Shown here piece by piece: positions 8,060-16,753 of a stretch of DNA of 64,000 nt. Each line of letters opens with the position of its first letter. Positions within the stretch are counted from its first letter, which is position 1. The notes under the pieces are model-generated. The model did not search any database. It was not told the origin of the DNA and was given only the letters and a program-made list of their open reading frames with translations. The position numbers and the translations under genes were made by a program. Source of the stretch: Flavobacterium sp. HSC-32F16 (GTDB lineage: Bacteria; Bacteroidota; Bacteroidia; Flavobacteriales; Flavobacteriaceae); assembly GCF_024171645.1 (NCBI RefSeq), contig NZ_JALKAC010000011.1:174137-238136 (forward strand), written 5' to 3'.

Positions 8060-8737
8060 ATGCTGACTAAAGAATCATTGCAATTTTTAGACGATTTAAA
8101 AAAGAACAATAATAGAGACTGGTTTCAGGACAATAAAAAACGTTACGAAGTTTTTAAAAAAGATTATCATCAATTGGTAAGTGATTTTCTGGACGCTATG
8201 AAACCCCTTGACCCTTCATTAGAATTATTAGAAATCAAAAATTGTACTTTTAGAATTAATCGAGACATTCGTTTTTCTAAAGATAAATCTCCTTATAAAG
8301 CGCATTTGGGCGTTTGGATGTCCGCTGGCGCAAAAGGCGCGAATCGTTCCGGATATTATGTTCATATTGAAAAAGGCGCAAGTTTTATCGCCGGCGGATT
8401 TTACTCTCCCGAAGCAGAAGATTTAAAAAAAGTTCGAAAAGAGATTGCATTTTTTCACGATGATTTAGAAGAAATTTTAAACAATAAAGATTTCAAAAAA
8501 GAATTTGGAAGTTTAGACATAAACGAAAGCAATTCTCTAAAAAGTATGCCGCGAGGTTACGAAAAAGATCATCCTGCAATTGAGTTTTTAAAACTAAAAA
8601 GCTTTACAGCTACTCAAAAATATGACATATCTGAAGTAACCCAGAAAGATTTCGTTTCTAAAATGAGTAAAAAACTGATTGCTCTAAAGCCTTTGAATGA
8701 TTTTATAAACCGCGCTTTAGATACTGAAGAATTTTAG
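8060..8737 (+). CDS. DUF2461 domain-containing protein
   Basis: This 225-residue soluble protein matches the DUF2461 family along its length. Visible family blocks are the N-terminal FLDDLKKNNNRDWF-type motif, the NRDIRFSKDKSPYK block around residues 70-85 and the YVHIEKGASFIAGG segment around 105-120. The family's function is not established. No signal peptide or membrane segment is seen. It is monocistronic, with dispersed repeats in both flanking gaps, so the neighbourhood gives no functional hint. Confidence 0.9.
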   Translation: MLTKESLQFLDDLKKNNNRDWFQDNKKRYEVFKKDYHQLVSDFLDAMKPLDPSLELLEIKNCTFRINRDIRFSKDKSPYKAHLGVWMSAGAKGANRSGYYVHIEKGASFIAGGFYSPEAEDLKKVRKEIAFFHDDLEEILNNKDFKKEFGSLDINESNSLKSMPRGYEKDHPAIEFLKLKSFTATQKYDISEVTQKDFVSKMSKKLIALKPLNDFINRALDTEEF

Positions 8738-8743
8738 TTTTAT

Positions 8744-8871
8744 TTGCCACAGATTTCACAGATTAAAATGATTTGTAGTTGAAGCTGACACGAATTGGCA
8801 CTAATTTAATTAGTGGAAATTCGTATAATTAGTGGCAAAAAAATCACTTTAATCATTTTAATCTGTGGCAA
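8744..8871. repeat. Nested pair of dispersed inverted repeats
   Basis: The outer element has arms TTGCCACAGATT (8744-8755) with GATTAAAATGATT (8761-8773), mirrored by AATCATTTTAATC (8851-8863) and AATCTGTGGCAA (8860-8871). Inside it lies a second family: ACGAATT (8790-8796) against AATTCGT (8818-8824), followed by AATTAGTGGCAA. One repeat family appears inserted into the other. Confidence 0.7.
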
Positions 8872-8885
8872 AAAACAATACTTAA

Positions 8886-9944
8886 ATGAAAAGAAAAATA
8901 CTTTTTCTTGGAGAATCTTACCGTGCCGATGCTATAACCTGGATGAAAGGGTTGAAACAATTTGGCGGTTTTGAAATTATTACCTGGGAACTTCAAACTC
9001 CTAGTAATTCAAAACTCAACAGACTTAAACGTATTTTAGAATATTTCTTCGCTCCTGTTTCTATTAGAAAAATAATCCGGAATGAAAAACCAGATATGGT
9101 TATTGCCGAAAGAACTACAAGTTACGGATTCCTTGCCGCTTTATCCGGCTCTAAAACAATTGCCATTGCACAGCAAGGCAGAACAGATTTATGGCCCGAA
9201 GGTTCTGTTTTATATCCTTTTAAAAAATTCATTCAGAAATATGCTTTCAAAAAAGCGCATTTAATTCATGCTTGGGGACCTGTCATGACAATTCACATGA
9301 AAGCAATCGGCGTTGATATGAGTAAAGTTTTGGTCGTTCCAAAAGGGATTGATTTATCTCTTTTTACTCCTTCAATAAATAATTCAAATAAAATTGAAGC
9401 GATTGTAACGCGTTCTTTACAGCCGGAATACCGTCATGATTCTATTTTAAAAGCATTTGGTATTTTACATCAAAAGGGAATCAATTTTTCTCTTACGATT
9501 GTTGGAGACGGAACCAGATTGAATTTTTTAAAAGATTTAGCCAAAGAACTCCAAATCGAAAATAAAGTAATTTTTACAGGCAGAATCCCAAATACGGAAC
9601 TTCCTAAATTACTGCAGCAATCCAATATTTATATCAGCATGCCAATTACGGAAGGTGTTTCAGCATCTTTATTTGAAGCTATGGCTTGCAATTGTTACCC
9701 CGTAGTTTCGGACATTCCCGGAAATCAAAGCTGGATCACGCATCGTGAAAATGGACAATTAATTGAAATTGACAATGTCGAAATGCTGGCAGATGAATTG
9801 ATTTGGTCTTTTCAAAATACTGAGTCTCGAAATAAAGCTGTTTTAAGAAATAGGGAATTTGTAGAGAAAAATGCGAATTATGATAGTAATATGAAGGTTA
9901 TCGCTGATCGATATCATGAGTTGCTGGATTCTCGAAATAACTAA
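8886..9944 (+). CDS. Glycosyltransferase, GT4-like
   Basis: This 352-residue protein has the two-Rossmann GT-B layout. A poorly conserved N-terminal acceptor half is followed by a C-terminal donor half that begins near residue 175 (EAIVTRSLQPEYRHD). It contains the family motifs IVGDGTRLNFLK, FTGRIPNTELPKLL and the E-x7-E block EGVSASLFEAMACNCYP (about residues 257-273). It should transfer a sugar from a nucleotide donor at the inner membrane face; the acceptor is not evident. Unlike most such genes it is alone rather than in a polysaccharide cluster. No membrane helices. Confidence 0.9.
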   Translation: MKRKILFLGESYRADAITWMKGLKQFGGFEIITWELQTPSNSKLNRLKRILEYFFAPVSIRKIIRNEKPDMVIAERTTSYGFLAALSGSKTIAIAQQGRTDLWPEGSVLYPFKKFIQKYAFKKAHLIHAWGPVMTIHMKAIGVDMSKVLVVPKGIDLSLFTPSINNSNKIEAIVTRSLQPEYRHDSILKAFGILHQKGINFSLTIVGDGTRLNFLKDLAKELQIENKVIFTGRIPNTELPKLLQQSNIYISMPITEGVSASLFEAMACNCYPVVSDIPGNQSWITHRENGQLIEIDNVEMLADELIWSFQNTESRNKAVLRNREFVEKNANYDSNMKVIADRYHELLDSRNN

Positions 9945-9954
9945 CCTAAAATTC

Positions 9955-10017
9955 AGCCGCAGATTATTAAGATTAAGCAGATTCCAACCAATCTGTGTAA
10001 ATCTGTGGCAAAAAACG
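9955..10017. repeat. Dispersed AATCTGTGG-family repeat
   Basis: Arms AGCCGCAGATTATTAAGATT and AATCTGTGTAAATCTGTGGC face each other between the glycosyltransferase and aminotransferase genes. Same family as 6659-6748 and 8744-8871. Confidence 0.6.
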
Positions 10018-10112
10018 TTGTGTCATTGTGGTAAAAACTACATCGTAACTTTTCTTCAATATCAACGACATATTATTAAAAATAGAAGTGTCTAACTTAA
10101 TTCTTAAATAAT

Positions 10113-11216
10113 ATGAGCAATAGAAGAAACTGGTTAAAACAAATAGGTTTAGGTGCAATAGGATTAAGCTTTACTTCCTTTGAAACATTTGCAAATCCAT
10201 CAGCAGAAAATTATGTTTCTTTAAGTTCAGACCAATCTCCCATATTATTACGATCCAATGAAAATCCTTATGGTCCTTCTCCACTCGCCCGCGCTGTCAT
10301 GCAAAAAAGCATCAATAACAGTAATCGATACGGCTGGGATCTTTCTGGAGAATTAATTTCTTTTATTGCAAAAAAGAATACTGTTTCAGATCATAATATA
10401 TTATTAGGTGCCGGTTCAACTGAAATTTTAGATTTGGTTCTTCAATATACTGCTTTAAAAAAGGGCAATTTTATAATTGCCGAAACCACCTTCAACTATT
10501 GGACATTTCCTTCTGAAAAATTAGGACTCAAAAAAATTACGGTTCCGTTAACCGCAGATAAAAAACATGATTTAACAGCAATGTTAAAAGCAATTGATTC
10601 AGATACAAAAATGATTTATATCTGTAATCCCAATAACCCAACAGGCACAATATGCGATTACGAACAATTAGTTTCTTTTGTAAAAGAAGCTTCTAAAAAT
10701 GTACTTGTTTTTGTAGACGAAGCTTATATCGATTTCACAAAAGAAAAATCACTAAGCAGTCTTGTAGTTGAAAATAAAAATTTAATTATCACGAAAACTT
10801 TTTCAAAAATGTACGGCTTAGCAGGGGCGCGTCTAGGTTATGCAATTGCAGCTTCATCAACAATTGATGAACTCAGCGCTTTAAAATCCTCCCCCAATTT
10901 ATCTGTAAGCTCAATATCGACAGCTGCCGCTCTGGCTTCATTAAATGACGACAAATTTATTCAGCAAGTATATACTGCAAATGAAGAAGTCAAAAAATAT
11001 ACCATTGACCAGCTTACCAAATTAAATTTAACCTGTATTCCATCTCACTCGAACTTCATCTATTTTTCTTTGGATAATTACAAAAAAGACTTTTTTAATC
11101 AATTAGAAAATCACAACATACAGGGAACGAAAATCTATGAAGAAAACGGAAAATGGACCAGAATTACCATTGGCACAATGAAAGAAATGCAGCAATTTAT
11201 TCAAGCTATAAAGTAA
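10113..11216 (+). CDS. HisC-like class I/II aminotransferase with Tat-like leader
   Basis: This 367-residue PLP-dependent aminotransferase has CNPNNPTG (171-178), DEAYIDF (202-208) and the Schiff-base lysine Lys232 in KTFSKMYGLAGARLGY. That is the histidinol-phosphate aminotransferase subfamily signature. The N-terminus is unusual: NRRNWLKQ followed by a hydrophobic stretch and a small-residue end (TFANPSA, about 24-30). This resembles a twin-arginine export signal, with Trp where the Tat consensus has Phe. The catalytic domain starts near residue 40. A periplasmic amino-acid or amino-alcohol transaminase is possible. A housekeeping histidine gene is unlikely because no his genes are nearby. 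The function is inferred from the family only. Confidence 0.85.
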   Translation: MSNRRNWLKQIGLGAIGLSFTSFETFANPSAENYVSLSSDQSPILLRSNENPYGPSPLARAVMQKSINNSNRYGWDLSGELISFIAKKNTVSDHNILLGAGSTEILDLVLQYTALKKGNFIIAETTFNYWTFPSEKLGLKKITVPLTADKKHDLTAMLKAIDSDTKMIYICNPNNPTGTICDYEQLVSFVKEASKNVLVFVDEAYIDFTKEKSLSSLVVENKNLIITKTFSKMYGLAGARLGYAIAASSTIDELSALKSSPNLSVSSISTAAALASLNDDKFIQQVYTANEEVKKYTIDQLTKLNLTCIPSHSNFIYFSLDNYKKDFFNQLENHNIQGTKIYEENGKWTRITIGTMKEMQQFIQAIK

Positions 11217-11266
11217 CAATCCTAAAAATCCTGTAACAGTTTTAGAATTAACCCATTTCAATAAAT

Positions 11267-11297
11267 CTTTTCAATCTGTGTTAATCTGTGGTAAAAA
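11267..11297. repeat. Half copy of the AATCTGTGG-family repeat
   Basis: Only the AATCTGTGTTAATCTGTGG arm is present, followed by a GCGCAAACTTTGTGTCTTTGCAGT tract upstream of murB. The second tract resembles the CACAAAGACACAAAGGCACAAAG filler at 38540-38577. Confidence 0.45.
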
Positions 11298-11390
11298 AAC
11301 TTAACAAACTTTGCGCAAACTTTGTGTCTTTGCAGTAAAACCAAAAATTATAATCCTTACTTTTGAACTCTGATTAAAAAGCTTTTATTT

Positions 11391-12404
11391 ATGGAAATCC
11401 AATCCAATTTTTCTTTAAAAAACTACAATACTTTTGGCATTGAAGCCAAAGCCAAACAATTCGCAGCAGTACACTCTGTCGAAGAATTGAAAACCATTTT
11501 AAAAGAAAATAAAAACGAGAAAAAATTCATTCTTGGCGGCGGAAGCAACATGCTTTTGACTAAAGATATAGATGCATTGGTTATTCATATTGATTTAAAA
11601 GGCAAAAAAATAATTAAAGAAGATGATGATTTTGTCTGGGTAGAAAGTCAGGCTGGTGAAACGTGGCATGATTTTGTTCTTTGGACAATCGATAACAGCT
11701 TTGGCGGATTAGAAAATATGTCTTTAATTCCCGGGAATGTTGGCACAACTCCCGTTCAGAATATTGGAGCTTACGGAACTGAAATTAAAGATACTTTTGT
11801 TTCTTGTGAAGCTTTGAATATCGAAACGCAGGAAACTAAAACTTTTACCAATATTGAATGTAATTTCGGATATCGTGAAAGTATTTTTAAGAATGAAGTA
11901 AAAGATCAATTCATTATTACTTCGGTTATTTATAAATTAACAAAACGCAATCATAAAATAAATACATCTTACGGAGATATTTTAGCTGAATTAGCTAAAA
12001 ACAATATTACAGAACCTACTTTAAAAGAGGTAAGCAATGCTGTAATTGCCATCAGACAAAGTAAACTTCCAGATCCGAAAGAACTTGGAAACAGCGGCAG
12101 TTTCTTTAAGAATCCTATTTTACTGAAATCTGATTTTGATAAAATCCATCAAAAATTCCCTGAAATGAAGTTTTACGAAGTTTCAGAAACCGAAGTAAAA
12201 GTTCCCGCAGGCTGGCTGATTGAACAAGCCGGATTTAAAGGAAAACGTTTTGGCGATGCCGGAGTTCATAAAAATCAAGCTTTGGTTTTGGTAAATTATG
12301 GAAATGCAACTGGTCAGGAAATTTTAGCCGTTTCGAAAGAAGTTCAAAAAACCGTTTTTGAAACTTTTGGAATTCATATTGAAGCAGAAGTGAATGTGAT
12401 TTAA
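11391..12404 (+). CDS. murB: UDP-N-acetylmuramate dehydrogenase (UDP-N-acetylenolpyruvoylglucosamine reductase)
   Basis: MurB reduces UDP-GlcNAc-enolpyruvate to UDP-MurNAc with NADPH and FAD, the second committed step of peptidoglycan synthesis, in the cytosol. FAD-binding motif LGGGSNML (48-55), the PGNVGTTPVQNIGAYG block and the catalytic-serine motif NSGSFFKNP are clear. The C-terminal HIEAEV segment supplies the conserved Glu. At 337 residues, and with the extra central segment, it matches the longer type I (E. coli-like) form. It is monocistronic between repeat-filled gaps. Confidence 0.97.
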   Translation: MEIQSNFSLKNYNTFGIEAKAKQFAAVHSVEELKTILKENKNEKKFILGGGSNMLLTKDIDALVIHIDLKGKKIIKEDDDFVWVESQAGETWHDFVLWTIDNSFGGLENMSLIPGNVGTTPVQNIGAYGTEIKDTFVSCEALNIETQETKTFTNIECNFGYRESIFKNEVKDQFIITSVIYKLTKRNHKINTSYGDILAELAKNNITEPTLKEVSNAVIAIRQSKLPDPKELGNSGSFFKNPILLKSDFDKIHQKFPEMKFYEVSETEVKVPAGWLIEQAGFKGKRFGDAGVHKNQALVLVNYGNATGQEILAVSKEVQKTVFETFGIHIEAEVNVI

Positions 12405-12408
12405 AACA

Positions 12409-12474
12409 CAAATTTCACTAATTGGCACAAATTTAATTCGTGGAAATTTGTGAAATTCGCAGTAAATATTAACA
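12409..12474. repeat. Dispersed ACAAATTTCACTAATT-family repeat
   Basis: Arms CACAAATTTCACTAATTGGC and ATTCGTGGAAATTTGTGAAATTC oppose each other. The right arm contains a GTG codon in frame with the PaiB-like gene downstream, but that codon belongs to the repeat and is not the likely start. Confidence 0.6.
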
Positions 12475-12476
12475 AT

Positions 12477-13091
12477 ATGTACACACCAGATTTATATAAA
12501 AATGAAGATCAGGAAGAAATCAGGGCTTTTTTGAAAGAAAATAGTTTTGGAATCCTGATCAATCAGACTAACGGAAAATTATCTGCAACACATATCCCCA
12601 TGGAATTGGGAATTAATGCCGATGGAAAAGAAATTCTGGAAGGCCATATTTCGAAACTGAATCCGCAGTCTGAAGGTTTTGCAGCAAACGATCAGGTTTT
12701 GGCTGTTTTTTCTGGTCCGCATAGTTATATTTCTTCTTCCTGGTACGATCATGAAAATGTACCTACCTGGAATTACATAGCCGTACATGTTTATGGACGA
12801 ATCAAGATTGTTGATTACGATACTTCTGTAGAACAGCTAAAAAAGTTAGTTGACAAATACGAAGCAAACTCCAGAAACCCGGTTCGTGTTGAAAATTTAT
12901 CTTCAAAAACAATGCGCGAAGCCAGAGGAATTTTTGGTCTTGAAATTGAAATTGATGAGATTCAGGCCACAAAAAAACTTTCTCAAAACCGCGACGACCA
13001 CAATTATAAAAATATAATTTCGGAATTGGAAAAAACCGAAAACCCTCAGTCTATTGCTGTTGCAAAAGAAATGTCAAAATGCCGAAAGTAA
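12477..13091 (+). CDS. FMN-binding PaiB-like protein
   Basis: This protein of about 204 residues matches the PaiB / FMN-binding negative transcriptional regulator family, a split-barrel flavin fold. Family blocks include the N-terminal MYTPDLYKNED, SFGILINQ, ATHIPMEL and the central SSSWYDHENVPTWNY block. The ATG at 12477 is chosen over an upstream in-frame GTG at 12450, because the GTG lies in a dispersed repeat and the family begins with MYxPxxY. In Bacillus PaiB influences sporulation genes; here a general flavin-binding reductase or regulator role is the most that can be said. Confidence 0.9.
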   Translation: MYTPDLYKNEDQEEIRAFLKENSFGILINQTNGKLSATHIPMELGINADGKEILEGHISKLNPQSEGFAANDQVLAVFSGPHSYISSSWYDHENVPTWNYIAVHVYGRIKIVDYDTSVEQLKKLVDKYEANSRNPVRVENLSSKTMREARGIFGLEIEIDEIQATKKLSQNRDDHNYKNIISELEKTENPQSIAVAKEMSKCRK

Positions 13092-13175
13092 ATTGGCTTT
13101 AATCATTGAAAATTAGTAATTCATAACTACATTTGTTCTCGCAAAAATTCAAGTACTAACAGACATTAAAACTAT

Positions 13176-14282
13176 ATGCTTATAACTTTATTTTACTTCT
13201 TTATTGCTGTTGTTTTTATTCAACTTTTCTACTATTTAGGAATTTTTGGAAAGTTTGCTTTTGCCAAACCTCAAGAAATTACAAAAAAAAACATTCCAGT
13301 TTCTGTAATTGTCTGCGCAAAAAATGAAGAAGAAAATGTAAAGAAATTTGTCCCGTTATTAGCCGAACAAAATTATCCTGACTTTGAAATTGTTTTAATC
13401 GATGATGCTTCAAGTGATGAAACACTGGAAGTTTTTGAAGAATTCGAAAAACAATACTCAAACATTCGCCTGGTTAAAGTTGAAAATAACGAAGCTTTTT
13501 GGGGAAATAAAAAATACGCTTTAACCTTAGGCATCAAAGCAGCTAAGAAAGATTACCTATTATTTACTGATGCTGATTGTTATCCAACTTCAAAAGACTG
13601 GATTACTGCCATGACTTCTCAATTTACCGCAGATAAAACTATTGTTTTAGGATATGGAGGTTACGAAAAGAGAGAACGCTCTTTTTTAAATAAAATAATT
13701 CGTTTTGAAACCGTTTTAACTGCAGTTCAATATTTTTCATGGGCAAAAGCAGGACTTCCGTATATGGGAGTCGGTCGAAATTTAGCCTATAAAAAAGAAG
13801 AGTTTTTTAATGTAAATGGTTTCATCGATCATATTCAGGTTCGTTCCGGTGATGATGATTTGTTTATAAATCAGGCAGCCAACAAAGCAAATACTACAAT
13901 ATCATACAATCAGGAAAGTTTTACTTATTCTAAACCAAAGGAATCTTTTAAAGATTGGTTTACTCAAAAAAGAAGACATATTTCTACTGCAGAACATTAT
14001 AAGTTTTTTGATAAATTTCAATTAGGCCTCTTCTTTTGTTCGCAATTTTTCTTCTTTTTATCAGTTATTGTTTTACTGGCATTTCAATTTCAATGGATTG
14101 CTGTAGTTGCAATTTTAGCAACACGATATACAGTAGTTTGGACCGTAATTGGATTTTCTGCCGGAAAATTGAAGGAAAATGACATTAAAATCTGGTTTCC
14201 TATTGTAGAGATAGCGCTTATATTAACTCAAATTAATATCTTTATAACTAATATTTTTTCAAAACCGGTATATTGGAAATAA
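13176..14282 (+). CDS. Family 2 glycosyltransferase, membrane-anchored
   Basis: This 368-residue protein has an N-terminal membrane helix (1-20), then a GT-A domain with VIVCAKNEEENV, the DDASSDET loop, the metal-binding TDADC motif and a GDDDLF block followed by the QKRRH segment (QxxRW-like). Two or three helices close the C-terminus (about 290-365). This is the layout of processive or lipid-linked GT2 enzymes acting at the inner membrane. The product is unknown. Its last codons overlap the start of the sigma-factor gene by 10 bp, so the two are likely translated from one message. Confidence 0.9.
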   Translation: MLITLFYFFIAVVFIQLFYYLGIFGKFAFAKPQEITKKNIPVSVIVCAKNEEENVKKFVPLLAEQNYPDFEIVLIDDASSDETLEVFEEFEKQYSNIRLVKVENNEAFWGNKKYALTLGIKAAKKDYLLFTDADCYPTSKDWITAMTSQFTADKTIVLGYGGYEKRERSFLNKIIRFETVLTAVQYFSWAKAGLPYMGVGRNLAYKKEEFFNVNGFIDHIQVRSGDDDLFINQAANKANTTISYNQESFTYSKPKESFKDWFTQKRRHISTAEHYKFFDKFQLGLFFCSQFFFFLSVIVLLAFQFQWIAVVAILATRYTVVWTVIGFSAGKLKENDIKIWFPIVEIALILTQINIFITNIFSKPVYWK

Positions 14283-14824
14283 ATTCTAAAATAGAAAAAG
14301 CAAAAAAAGGCGACCAGGTCGCCTTTACTTTTTTATTAGATCATTTCTGGAATGAAGTTTACGGCTTCATGCTTAAGCGTACCGAAAATGAAACCACAGC
14401 CGAAGATATTACAATAGAAACTTTCTCTAAGGCTTTTGACAAAATAGCATCTTATAATCCAGAATTTCGATTCAACACCTGGCTGATTGCCATTGCAAAA
14501 AACGTCTATATTGATTTATTGCGTAAAAAGAAAACGAGCCTTTTTATCGAAATCACTGATACAGAAGACCAACAGGCATACAATATTGCCGACACTACCC
14601 CATCTGCAGAAGATGCCTTAATTAAAGAGCAAAATCTCTCTCGTTTGCTTTTATGTATTAAAGAATTAAAACCCCATTATCAGGAAGTAATCCAGCTTCG
14701 CTACTTTCAGGAATTGTCTTATCAGGAAATTGCTGACAAGATTAACGAGCCTTTAAGCAATGTAAAAGTAAAATTACTACGCGCTAAAAAATTATTAGCA
14801 GAAATTATCGAACGTAATAGATAA
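14273..14824 (+). CDS. ECF-type RNA polymerase sigma-70 factor
   Basis: This 183-residue sigma factor has region 2 (about 15-85, with FNTWLIAIAKNVYIDLLRKKK) and region 4 (about 125-180, with YQEVIQLRYFQELSYQEIADKI) joined by an acidic linker, which is the two-domain ECF plan. Translation starts at TTG within ATTGGAAATAA, the end of the glycosyltransferase gene. No ATG is available before region 2 is damaged. No anti-sigma gene is adjacent. The next gene, a TonB-like protein 156 bp downstream, is not an obvious partner. Confidence 0.9.
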   Translation: MEINSKIEKAKKGDQVAFTFLLDHFWNEVYGFMLKRTENETTAEDITIETFSKAFDKIASYNPEFRFNTWLIAIAKNVYIDLLRKKKTSLFIEITDTEDQQAYNIADTTPSAEDALIKEQNLSRLLLCIKELKPHYQEVIQLRYFQELSYQEIADKINEPLSNVKVKLLRAKKLLAEIIERNR

Positions 14825-14980
14825 TTTATTATCTTTAAGAAAACAATGAGATATAATCACATTTTATCTTAAAAAACTATTTATTCACGTACTAAAACAA
14901 CAACTTCTACGTTGTTTGCTAAAACCCAAACTCCTTTACGCGTATGATTTAAAGTTACTTAACCTTAAAATCCAAAAATC

Positions 14981-15811
14981 ATGTCTAAATTAAGCATCTA
15001 TGAAAGCAAGTGGACCGATCTTGTTTTCGAAAACAAAAACAAAGAGTACGGAGCGTATCAATTACGCCAAGAAAATTCTAAAACAACTGTCAATGCGTTG
15101 TTTATGGCCTTGTTATTAATAACAGCCGTGGGAAGTGTATCGATGCTGATTAATAAATTTAGTATTGAGAGTCCTGTTGATACAACAGAACCGGTAATTT
15201 ACACCCCTTTAGTAGTAACGGATCTTAACGACATTGTGAAGCCTAAAACTGAAGAGTATATTGCACCTCCTGCACAAAAACAAGAGCCTGCATCACAAGC
15301 TCCTGTTACTTCATCTCAGTTAACAAATCCAGTTATTTCGCATGCAGATGATGCGGTTACAGAAATTGCAACTAACAAAGAAAACACTCCTGTTGTAGAC
15401 AATACCACTGCAGGACCAGGAACAGGCGTTAATACAATGCCAACAACTGGAGGCACTGGTATTGGTGAAATTGACACACCTGTAATTCCAGGACCTTATA
15501 CTCCTGCTGCGTTAGATAAAATGCCAGAATTTCCGGGTGGGATCAAAAATTTCTACACGTATGTAGGCAAAAACTTTACCCGACCAGAATTGGATGAAGA
15601 AAGAACATTACGTGTTTACGTTTCTTTTGTAATCGAAAGAGATGGTTCAATGACTGATATTTTAGTAAAAAATGATCCGGGTTATGGATTAGGAAAAGAA
15701 GCTGTTAGAGTTTTAAAATCATTAAAAACAAAATGGGCTCCCGGAATGATCGACGGAAAAGCAGTTAGAACTGCCTACAATCTTCCAATAACAATACAAA
15801 CACAACCATAA
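14981..15811 (+). CDS. Energy transducer TonB
   Basis: This 276-residue protein follows the Bacteroidota TonB plan. A short cytoplasmic N-terminus carries the KNKEYGAYQLR motif (about 19-29). One transmembrane helix follows (about 38-58), then a Pro/Thr/Gln-rich periplasmic spacer (about 70-170) and a C-terminal TonB domain (about 185-275) with FPGGIKNFYTYV and the YVSFVIERDGSMTDI block. It passes proton-motive energy from ExbBD to outer-membrane receptors. The window also carries receptor-like barrels, but nothing ties this TonB to a particular one. A strong terminator follows the stop codon. Confidence 0.93.
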   Translation: MSKLSIYESKWTDLVFENKNKEYGAYQLRQENSKTTVNALFMALLLITAVGSVSMLINKFSIESPVDTTEPVIYTPLVVTDLNDIVKPKTEEYIAPPAQKQEPASQAPVTSSQLTNPVISHADDAVTEIATNKENTPVVDNTTAGPGTGVNTMPTTGGTGIGEIDTPVIPGPYTPAALDKMPEFPGGIKNFYTYVGKNFTRPELDEERTLRVYVSFVIERDGSMTDILVKNDPGYGLGKEAVRVLKSLKTKWAPGMIDGKAVRTAYNLPITIQTQP

Positions 15812-15821
15812 TAAAAAATAC

Positions 15822-15851
15822 AAAAGCAGAACTTCGGTTCTGCTTTTTTTT
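15822..15851 (+). terminator. Rho-independent terminator after the TonB gene
   Basis: An 11-bp perfect stem AAAAGCAGAAC / GTTCTGCTTTT with a TTCG tetraloop and a run of T, 10 bp past the stop codon. Confidence 0.92.
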
Positions 15852-15903
15852 ATGATCTTTAGTTAATATTTCAAAGTCCATTTTTAATTAACTAAAGATC
15901 AAA

Positions 15904-16641
15904 ATGCCATTTACTTTTTCACATCCTGCAATAGTATTGCCTTTAAAATATTTACCTAAAAAATGGTTTTCATTTACTGGACTTATTATTGGAAGTATGA
16001 CACCAGATTTTGAATATTTTATCAGGATGAAAGTTCAAAGTAATTACAGTCATACTATCGCTGGTATTTTTTGGTTCGATTTACCTCTTGCATTGTTTCT
16101 TTCTTTTATATTCCACAATATTGTGAAACATCAATTATTTGACAATCTACCTAACAATATTAGATCAAGGTTTATACTTTTCAAAGCATTTAAGTGGAAC
16201 GATTATTTTAAACAAAACTGGATTATTGTAATGGTTTCAATTCTTATTGGAACAGCATCTCATTTATTTTGGGATAGTTTTACACATGATCATGGTTATT
16301 TCGTTAATCATATTCCTGAACTAAAAGAGTCAATATTAATCTTTAATAAAAAAATTCCTTATCTAAAAGTGGCACAACATTCTAGTTCTTTTATTGGCGG
16401 TATAATTATTTTATTTTCATTTTTTAAACTTCCAAAAAGTAATACTTATAAAAATTCAACAAATAAATTCTATTGGATTTCTGTACTATTATTATCAATA
16501 GCAATTTTAAGCATCCGTTTTGCAATTGGTCTTTCGCTCAAACAATACGGACACATAATCGTTTCTGGAATATCTTCATTTTTATTTGCTTTAATATTGA
16601 CGCCGCTTTTTTTATGGAAAAAATTACCATTAAGAGATTAA
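15904..16641 (+). CDS. DUF4184 family membrane protein
   Basis: This 245-residue polytopic protein begins MPFTFSHPAIVLPL, the hallmark N-terminus of DUF4184, and has the GSMTPDFEYFIRM motif near residues 30-42. The conserved His residues HLFWDSFTHDHGYF lie around 119-132. Family members resemble membrane-bound metal-dependent hydrolases of the YdjM/LexA-binding group, but no function is proven. It is a single gene. A repeated TTAATCTCTTAATGG tract around the stop can pair with downstream sequence (16629-16676) as a possible terminator. Confidence 0.88.
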   Translation: MPFTFSHPAIVLPLKYLPKKWFSFTGLIIGSMTPDFEYFIRMKVQSNYSHTIAGIFWFDLPLALFLSFIFHNIVKHQLFDNLPNNIRSRFILFKAFKWNDYFKQNWIIVMVSILIGTASHLFWDSFTHDHGYFVNHIPELKESILIFNKKIPYLKVAQHSSSFIGGIIILFSFFKLPKSNTYKNSTNKFYWISVLLLSIAILSIRFAIGLSLKQYGHIIVSGISSFLFALILTPLFLWKKLPLRD

Positions 16642-16676
16642 GATAAAACCTTAATTTTTCTTAATCTCTTAATGGT
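16629..16676. terminator. Possible hairpin at the end of the DUF4184 gene
   Basis: TACCATTAAGAGATTAAGA, at the very end of the coding region, is mirrored by TTAATCTCTTAATGGTA about 15 bases later. The stem is long but the T tail is weak. It may be a terminator or a local duplication. Confidence 0.45.
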
Positions 16677-16753
16677 AAGAAACAATTTTTTATTCTCTAT
16701 TTTATTTACTTTTACAGTACACTAAAAAATTAATCAAACTAAAAATAAATAAA

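Noticed and set aside
12450..12476. In-frame GTG start that would add 9 residues to the PaiB-like protein
   Set aside because: The codon lies in the right arm of a dispersed repeat, and the family begins at the MYTPDLY start at 12477.
14273..15811. ECF sigma factor and TonB as a FecI/FecR-type signalling unit
   Set aside because: No FecR-like anti-sigma gene or signalling receptor is adjacent; 156 bp and a different family plan separate the two genes.
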